Source: an uncultured Christensenella sp. (GTDB lineage Bacteria; Bacillota; Clostridia; Christensenellales; Borkfalkiaceae). From it: a stretch of 64,000 bases of DNA. Where the stretch lies: positions 1-64,000 of the forward strand of contig CAJUET010000006.1 of the NCBI GenBank assembly GCA_910585595.1, given 5' to 3'. The position numbers and the translations under genes were made by a program. The notes below the pieces were generated by a model. It was not told where the DNA came from. It made no database searches and saw only the letters and a program-made list of their open reading frames with translations. Positions 58,118-64,000 of the stretch are shown here, in pieces; position 1 is the first letter of the stretch, and the number at the start of each line of letters is the position of its first letter.

Positions 58118-61100
58118 TTAGAAACTCATTCCCGTTTTAGAGGGCGTTACTAATTTTATAAGACCCTCGCTGAGAAGTTCATCGTCCGTCTTGAAGGGAT
58201 ACAATGCAACGTAATCCACGTTCTTCTTCTCCCCTTCCACTGCGCCAAGTCTTTCCATCAGCAGCGGTATCAAGCGGAGCGCGCGTTTCAAACCGACTTC
58301 GCTCTTAATTTTTACCATCATGGGCGTCTTCTCATACATCTTCTTGTCGCCCTCGTATTTTTGATGATATACCGAAGTCGAGAACTCTTCGGGATTGAGC
58401 GCAATATACATACACAGCGTTTTGCCGTTGACGCCGATCTTCGCGATCGTTTCGCCGCGGAAAGAGAATCTGTCGTTCGACCAGTTCACCTGCGAATTCG
58501 TGCGCGTGTATTGCAATATCGCATTTTTCAATCTGCCGTAATAAGCCTTCGTCTCGTCGCCGCTTTGAATGATGCGGGCAAGGAAACTACGCTTATAGCG
58601 CGTCGTCTCTAACTCTTCTTCATCCTCTACCTCGTCGGAAATAGGAGCAGGCTTTGCAGAAGGCACTACCGCCTTGGGAACAGCCTTACTCTTCTGAGCG
58701 TTTCCGAAGGGAAACTTCGGCGCAGGCTGGGGCTGTTGCGGCGCGGGCTGCTGTACCCCGAAATTGTAATTGGGCTGAGGCGGGAACTGCGGTTGAGGTC
58801 CGTAATTATATGCGGGCTGAGGTCCGTAGCTATATGCGGGAACATACTGCTGTTGAGGCACCGCCGCAATCGCAGCCTCCTCTTCCACAACCTTGGATTC
58901 TCTCTCGACGACTACCTGCACGGGAGTGGACTTAGATACGAATTCTTCCTTTTTAAGAAATTCTACGACAAGCTCTGCAACTCTGCTGTAATCGAGTTCG
59001 TCGGAGACGGTACGGGCGATTTTGGAAATACCGGAATCATCCACCGTAACGTCGAATTCGTTTTCAAGCATCCGCGCAACGCGGTCTGCAATCAGATCGT
59101 AATTGATTGAAGGCATCGAAATCGAACCGGCGATCTTTTCCGCGATCACATTTTCGTCTGTGACGGGCATTGCAGCCGAAATTCTGTTTGCAATAGCCTC
59201 TTCGTCTACTCCGCCGATCACGGCGGCAACGCGCTCTGCGATCGTATCGTAGTCCACTTCCGGCATGACCATCGAAACACGTTCCGCAAGCGTATCGTAA
59301 TCAACCTTTCCGCCGCTTACGGGAATATCGCCGACGGCAGACTTCACACGCTCTGCAATTTCGTCGTAATCGACGGTGGGCACTTTCTGCGCAAGAACTT
59401 CTGCAAGCAGATCATAATCGACCGACATTTCGGGCGTGGGGATGTCGCTTGCTGTAAACTTCATATTCATGTGCTCGGCAAGCTCGTCGTAATCGATGGG
59501 CTTCTGAGCCGCAAATACAGCCATGGATTTGAGATGCGTTGCAAGCTCGTCATAGTTGATCGCAGGAACCTTCTGCGCGATCTTCTCGGCAAGCAGATCG
59601 TAATTGATCGCCTGCGCCATGGAAACGTCGCTTGCGGCAACCTTTACATGCTTAGCGAGCTCGTCGTAATCGATCGGATTTTGCGGAGCGAATACAGACA
59701 TGGCTTTGAGGTGCGATGCAAGTTCGTCGTAGTTGATCGCGGGAACTTTGCGCGCGATCTTCTCGGAGAGTAGATCGTAATCGAAGGACTCATGCGTTCT
59801 CTTGGAGTCTGCAACCTTATTGACGACCTTATTCGCGATCTCGTCATAGTCGATCGGCGTTTGCGGCGTAAATACCGAAAGCCGTTTGAAATGCCAAGCG
59901 AGGTCGTCGTAATTGATTGCGGGAACTCTTTGCGCGAGCTTCTCGGCAAGCAGATCGTAATTGATCGTTTCGTTCGTCTTGTTGTATTCCGCGACCTTGA
60001 CGACGACCCTATTGGCGATCGCATCATAGTCGATCGGCGTTTGCTGTGCGAATACCGACATCGTTTTAAGACGGGACGCAAGTTCGTCGTAATCGATAGA
60101 CGTCTGCGGCGTGAATAGCGACATCGTTTTAAGGCGCGAAGCAAGCTCGTCGTAATTGATAGACGTCTGCGCTGTAAATACCGACATCGTTTTGAGGTGC
60201 AACGCAAGCTCGTCGTAATTGATCGCAGGAACTTTTTGCGCAAGCTTTTCGGCAAGCACGTCGTAATTGACGGGCGTCTGCGGCGTGAATACCGACATTG
60301 TTTTAAGGTGCAACGCAAGCTCGTCGTAATTGATCGCAGGAACTTTTTGCGCAAGTTTTTCAGCAAGCACGTCGTAATTGACGGACGTCTGCGGCGTAAA
60401 TACCGACATCGTTTTAAGGTGCAACGCAAGCTCGTCGTAATTGATAGGCGTTTGCGCCGTGAACACCGACATCGTTTTAAGACGGGACGCAAGTTCGTCG
60501 TAATTGACCGCGGGAACCTTTTCTGCAAGCTTCTCGGCAAGTACGTCGTAATTGACATCCAAGCCCGCTTTTTCGGCTTCCGTGACCTTATTTACGATCT
60601 TGTTTGCAATTTCGTCATAATCAACGGGCTGCTTTTCGGCAAATACAGACATTGCTTTAACGAGAGCCGTAAGCTCATTATAGTCAACGGAAGGAACTTT
60701 CTTCGCAACTTTCTCGGCAAGTTCTTCGTAATTGACCTCTTCGCCTTCCACCGTTTTATCAGTTTCCGTGACCTTATTAACTACCTTATTGGCAAGGGTA
60801 TCATAGTCGAATTCAACAGGGTCTTGCATCAATCTCGAAGCCGCAGCTACACGCTCGGCAAGATCGTTATAATCGACCGTAGGCACTTTTTGGGCAAGCT
60901 TTTCGGCAAGCAACTCGTAATCGGCACCCGGTACTTTTTCGGCAAATTTCTCGATAAGCTGATCGTAATCGGCGCCCGGCACTTTCTCCGCCACTTTATC
61001 CGCAAGCAAATCGTAATCGATCTGCAACGCTTTAAGCGCCACTTTATCCGCGATCAAATCGTAGTCGATCGCCTCCGACTCGCCGCTTTGGCGACCGTTT

Positions 61101-64000
61101 GCAATGCTATCGGTATAAGCGAATTCGCCCGAGGACATTTTCGAAGCAAGCTTTTCGACGATCGATTCGTATTTGGAATCTTCGTCCGCCGCCACGTTTA
61201 CGGGAATATTGTCGTCTGCGATTTTTTCCGTCACTTTGGAAGCAATCAAATCGTAATCAACAAGGGGAATTGCGTCCGCCACCTTATCGGCAATCGCATT
61301 CTCATCCGTCTGAGGAATTGCCGCCACCACTTTTTCGACGATCGCATTCTCATCCGTCTGAGGGATCATATTCGCAATACGATCAGTAAGCTCGTCATAG
61401 TCCACTTCGGGAATGATGATGGCGATCTTTTCCGCAAGCAGATCGTAATCGATTTCGAAGGGTTCTCCGTCGGCGGAAACACTTCTTTGAGCGCCGTCTC
61501 CTTCTTCTGCGATCGCTTCGGGAAGAATATCTCTCAAACGGTCGCAAAGTTCGTCGTAGTCGATCGCAGGAACTTTCTCCGCAAGTCTTTCGGCAAGCCA
61601 TTCGTAATCGATTTCGGCAGTTTCCCTCTCTTCTCCTTCCGCCGCTTCCGCGCCGTTCGTATCCATAACGGAAAGCGCGTTCAGCATTTCCTCTTTCAAA
61701 CCGCTCATCTGCGCTTCAATACGCTCGTTGAGATCGTCTGCGATAGCGTCGAGACGGTCAAGATATCCGTTTTCCGCAGCTTCTGCCGCTTCGCTCGATT
61801 TTGCGATTTCGTCCTTGACCGATTCAAGATCTTTGGAAAGATCGTCTGCATTGAACACCGCCATACCGACCTGCGTGATCGCGTAGAGCAGCTCTTCTTT
61901 GAGCGCGCTGACCTGCGTATCGAGGTTCGTGTTGAGGTTCTCCACCGCCGCCGAAAGTTTTTCGGAATACGCTTCTTTAAGCGCTTCGTTCTCTGTAATT
62001 TCCGCACTCTCTTCAGCGGGTTTCGCATCGAGACCGGAAATTGCGCCAAGAAGTTCGGATCTGAGTCTATCCAACTCGCTCTGCATACGAACGTTCATGG
62101 AGTCGATTGCTCTCTCCAATTGAAGAGAATATTCTTTCCCCAATGCCTCGTTGTCGTCCTTGCTTCTGGAAATCTCCTGCTTTAACGCCATAAATTCACT
62201 GGTCGTTCCGACGGAAGGCGCAGAAACCGCCATCTTCGCCACCGTTTCAAGGAGATCTCTTTTCAAGCCGCCCACTTCCGTGGACTGCGTATCGATTTTA
62301 TCGTTAAGTCTTTCGACAGCCGCTTCAAGCCGATCCGTATTATCGCTCTTTGCATTGTCAGGCGTAACCGTTACGGCAAGTTGCGCCATTGCGTTCATTA
62401 AATCGTCTTTGAGATCCAGTATTTCCGAACGGAGCTTGTCGCCCATTTCGTTTACTGCCTTTAAGCTGTCTGCACCGTCGCTGTTCCTTTCCTCGCTCTT
62501 GTATACGGACGAAGAAAGTTGCGCCATACCGTTGAGGAGGTCATCTTTGAGCATATCCATCTCCGCACGGAGTTTATCGCTCATATCCTCCATAACTTTG
62601 AGACTCTCTTTGCCCGTCGCACCGCTTTCTGCCTCTTCGGGCGTTACGGTAATCGCGAGCTGCGCCATAGCGCTCATCAAGTCGTCTTTGAGCGCGTCCA
62701 TATCCGCACGGAGCTTGCCGCTCATATCCTCCATAACTTTGAGGCTCTCTTCGTTCGCCGCACTGCTCTGTGCATCTTCGGGCGTTACGGTAATCGCAAG
62801 CTGCGCCATAGCGCTCATCAAGTCGTCTTTGAGCGCGTCCATCTGCGCACGAAGCTTGTCGTTTGTTTCGTTGATTGCGTTCAGGCTCTCTTCCGTGATA
62901 TTGCCGCCCTCGATCGCTTCGGGCGTGACCGTTACGGCAAGCTGTGCCATAGCACTCATCAAATCGTCTTTGAGGCTCGACATTTCCGAATGGAGCTGTC
63001 CGCTGAGTTCGTTCACCGTCGCTTTGATATCCTCTTCGGAATCTTCGCCTGCGTCCTCTTTTCGGTTGACCGACATGGAGATCTGCGCCATGCCGCCCAA
63101 CAAATCGTCTTTCAAATAATCCAACTGCGTTTGCAGTTTTTCTTTCAAGTCGTCAAACGCCTTCTGATTATCGACGCCGTTGCTTGCAGGGCTTTCGGGA
63201 GTAACCGACACAGCGAGCTGTGCCATTGCTCCCATAAGGTCGTCTTTGAGCGCTTCCATTTCCGAATGGAGCTTATCGCTCAAATCATTCACGGCTCTCG
63301 CGTTCTCGGCAACGCCGTTGCTCTCGCTTACGGGCGCCGCAGTTAATGCAAGCTGTGCCATAGCGCCCATAAGGTCGTCCTTCATGGCGTCCATTTCAGA
63401 TTGTATTTTCGCGCTCATTGCATTGAGTGCTGCGGTATTATCCTCCCCGCTCCCGCTGCTTTCGGGCGTCACCGTCATAGCAAGCTGCGCCATGGCACCC
63501 ATAAGGTCATCCTTCATCGTGCCCATTTCGCCGCGGAGCTTGTCGCTCATATCCGTTACGGCTTTGAACGCCTCGGCATTCAGTCCGCTTCCGTCGCCGC
63601 TTTCGGGCGTAACGCTGATAGCAAGCTGTGCCATTGCGCCCATGAGATCGTCCTTCATGGCGTCCATTTCAGATTGTATTTTCGCACTCATCGCGCTGAG
63701 CGCCGCAGAATTGTCTGCGCCGCCACTGCTGCTCTCGGGCGTCATCGTCATTGCAAGCTGCGCCATTGCTCCCATAAGATCGTCCTTCATTGTGAGCATT
63801 TCCGATTGCATTTTCGCACTCATTGCGTTGAGCGCCGCGGAATTGTCTGCGCCGCCACTGCTGCTTTCGGGCGTCATCGTCATTGCAAGCTGCGCCATTG
63901 CTCCCATGAGATCGTCCTTCATCGTGAGCATTTCAGATTGCATTTTCGCACTCATTGCGCTGAGCGCCGCGGAATTGTCTGCACCGCCACTGCTCTCGGG
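58118..64000 (-). CDS. Giant repeat protein (5' end beyond the window)
   Basis: More than 1950 residues visible; the frame is still open at the right edge. Region A: at least 12 close and 4 looser repeats of about 43 residues around KLRxEMxxLKDDLMxAMAQLAxxVTPE, predicted amphipathic helices with acidic linkers. Region B (about 800 residues): dozens of short repeats of the form xxDYDELAxKVAxKVP. Then a Pro/Gln/Tyr-rich linker (repeated YGPQP units) and a conserved-looking C-terminal domain of about 150 residues (RFSFRGETIAKIGVNGKTLCMYIALNPEEF). No signal or membrane segment is seen in the visible part. It may be a cytoplasmic scaffold or filament-like protein; function unknown. Confidence 0.8.
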   Translation of the reverse strand, partial: PESSGGADNSAALSAMSAKMQSEMLTMKDDLMGAMAQLAMTMTPESSSGGADNSAALNAMSAKMQSEMLTMKDDLMGAMAQLAMTMTPESSSGGADNSAALSAMSAKIQSEMDAMKDDLMGAMAQLAISVTPESGDGSGLNAEAFKAVTDMSDKLRGEMGTMKDDLMGAMAQLAMTVTPESSGSGEDNTAALNAMSAKIQSEMDAMKDDLMGAMAQLALTAAPVSESNGVAENARAVNDLSDKLHSEMEALKDDLMGAMAQLAVSVTPESPASNGVDNQKAFDDLKEKLQTQLDYLKDDLLGGMAQISMSVNRKEDAGEDSEEDIKATVNELSGQLHSEMSSLKDDLMSAMAQLAVTVTPEAIEGGNITEESLNAINETNDKLRAQMDALKDDLMSAMAQLAITVTPEDAQSSAANEESLKVMEDMSGKLRADMDALKDDLMSAMAQLAITVTPEEAESGATGKESLKVMEDMSDKLRAEMDMLKDDLLNGMAQLSSSVYKSEERNSDGADSLKAVNEMGDKLRSEILDLKDDLMNAMAQLAVTVTPDNAKSDNTDRLEAAVERLNDKIDTQSTEVGGLKRDLLETVAKMAVSAPSVGTTSEFMALKQEISRSKDDNEALGKEYSLQLERAIDSMNVRMQSELDRLRSELLGAISGLDAKPAEESAEITENEALKEAYSEKLSAAVENLNTNLDTQVSALKEELLYAITQVGMAVFNADDLSKDLESVKDEIAKSSEAAEAAENGYLDRLDAIADDLNERIEAQMSGLKEEMLNALSVMDTNGAEAAEGEERETAEIDYEWLAERLAEKVPAIDYDELCDRLRDILPEAIAEEGDGAQRSVSADGEPFEIDYDLLAEKIAIIIPEVDYDELTDRIANMIPQTDENAIVEKVVAAIPQTDENAIADKVADAIPLVDYDLIASKVTEKIADDNIPVNVAADEDSKYESIVEKLASKMSSGEFAYTDSIANGRQSGESEAIDYDLIADKVALKALQIDYDLLADKVAEKVPGADYDQLIEKFAEKVPGADYELLAEKLAQKVPTVDYNDLAERVAAASRLMQDPVEFDYDTLANKVVNKVTETDKTVEGEEVNYEELAEKVAKKVPSVDYNELTALVKAMSVFAEKQPVDYDEIANKIVNKVTEAEKAGLDVNYDVLAEKLAEKVPAVNYDELASRLKTMSVFTAQTPINYDELALHLKTMSVFTPQTSVNYDVLAEKLAQKVPAINYDELALHLKTMSVFTPQTPVNYDVLAEKLAQKVPAINYDELALHLKTMSVFTAQTSINYDELASRLKTMSLFTPQTSIDYDELASRLKTMSVFAQQTPIDYDAIANRVVVKVAEYNKTNETINYDLLAEKLAQRVPAINYDDLAWHFKRLSVFTPQTPIDYDEIANKVVNKVADSKRTHESFDYDLLSEKIARKVPAINYDELASHLKAMSVFAPQNPIDYDELAKHVKVAASDVSMAQAINYDLLAEKIAQKVPAINYDELATHLKSMAVFAAQKPIDYDELAEHMNMKFTASDIPTPEMSVDYDLLAEVLAQKVPTVDYDEIAERVKSAVGDIPVSGGKVDYDTLAERVSMVMPEVDYDTIAERVAAVIGGVDEEAIANRISAAMPVTDENVIAEKIAGSISMPSINYDLIADRVARMLENEFDVTVDDSGISKIARTVSDELDYSRVAELVVEFLKKEEFVSKSTPVQVVVERESKVVEEEAAIAAVPQQQYVPAYSYGPQPAYNYGPQPQFPPQPNYNFGVQQPAPQQPQPAPKFPFGNAQKSKAVPKAVVPSAKPAPISDEVEDEEELETTRYKRSFLARIIQSGDETKAYYGRLKNAILQYTRTNSQVNWSNDRFSFRGETIAKIGVNGKTLCMYIALNPEEFSTSVYHQKYEGDKKMYEKTPMMVKIKSEVGLKRALRLIPLLMERLGAVEGEKKNVDYVALYPFKTDDELLSEGLIKLVTPSKTGMSF

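Noticed and set aside
60197..62185. 662-residue plus-strand ORF
   Set aside because: Antisense shadow of the regular repeats in the giant protein; periodic composition keeps the opposite frame open.
58118..64000. CRISPR-like regular repeats
   Set aside because: Repeats are long, diverged, keep one reading frame and have no unique spacers; they are protein-coding.

Overview
The window reads as one end of a contig from an anaerobic, probably gut-associated, endospore-former-related Bacillota (Clostridia-like). Evidence: a truncated spoVAD, RNase J, a TrmR/TrhP tRNA-modification pair, an SPFH/flotillin protein, Gram-positive lipoproteins, AGGAGG-type ribosome binding sites with some TTG starts, and many TTGACA-17-TATAAT promoters. 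Bases 1-13 equal the end of an Illumina adapter, so the left edge is an assembly end. The species is not identifiable from the sequence alone.

Layout. (1) 1-12190, minus strand: a surface-glycan operon. It encodes the GDP-D-glycero-alpha-D-manno-heptose route (hddA, an hddC-gmhB fusion, gmhA), the GDP-mannose to GDP-6-deoxymannose route (phosphohexomutase, manC, gmd, rmd), three glycosyltransferases and a Wzy-like polymerase. (2) 12434-13069: a 3'-truncated spoVAD at the island edge. (3) 13161-15854, plus strand: metNIQ behind a leader that looks like a trp-type four-segment attenuator with a cysteine/methionine-rich 18-residue leader peptide. (4) 15894-17375: a flotillin-like gene. (5) 17495-20806: a mobile module with a large serine recombinase split by an in-frame amber codon, a TnpW-like protein and an HUH Rep protein behind a long structured leader. 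(6) 21010-37422: a carbohydrate-use operon with an AraC regulator, an ABC importer, GH43, a repeat-built glycan-binding lipoprotein, a GH36/27-like enzyme, an SGNH esterase and LacZ, followed by a decayed second GH2 gene. (7) 37777-40862: a second mobile module with a sigma-like protein, a RhuM-like protein, a truncated Rep and an inverted Rep relic. (8) 41275-53161: an 11.9-kb prophage or prophage-like element in the 3' end of tRNA-Ser(GGA), bounded by a 26-bp direct repeat. (9) 53297-58042: a housekeeping cluster (trhP, trmR, tfoX-like, rnj). (10) 58118 to the right edge: a giant intracellular-looking repeat protein.

The prophage is the richest accessory region. It has an integrase, an Xre repressor facing a promoter with three matching operators, a Zot/pI-type ATPase, two large membrane-anchored proteins, Dam and Dcm methyltransferases, a winged-helix replication-type protein and a hairpin-rich noncoding region. 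This resembles a filamentous-phage (inovirus) plan, but no small major coat protein could be found. Inside it are two candidate small RNAs driven by near-perfect promoters. One converges on a 34-residue peptide gene in a type I toxin-antitoxin-like layout. The dcm gene also carries a second long same-strand reading frame whose protein looks like a real phage family.

The observations most worth testing are the Cys-codon attenuator of metNIQ, the dual-coding dcm, the convergent peptide/sRNA pair and the Zot element without a visible coat gene. All functional statements come from reading motifs and context; no database search was run.
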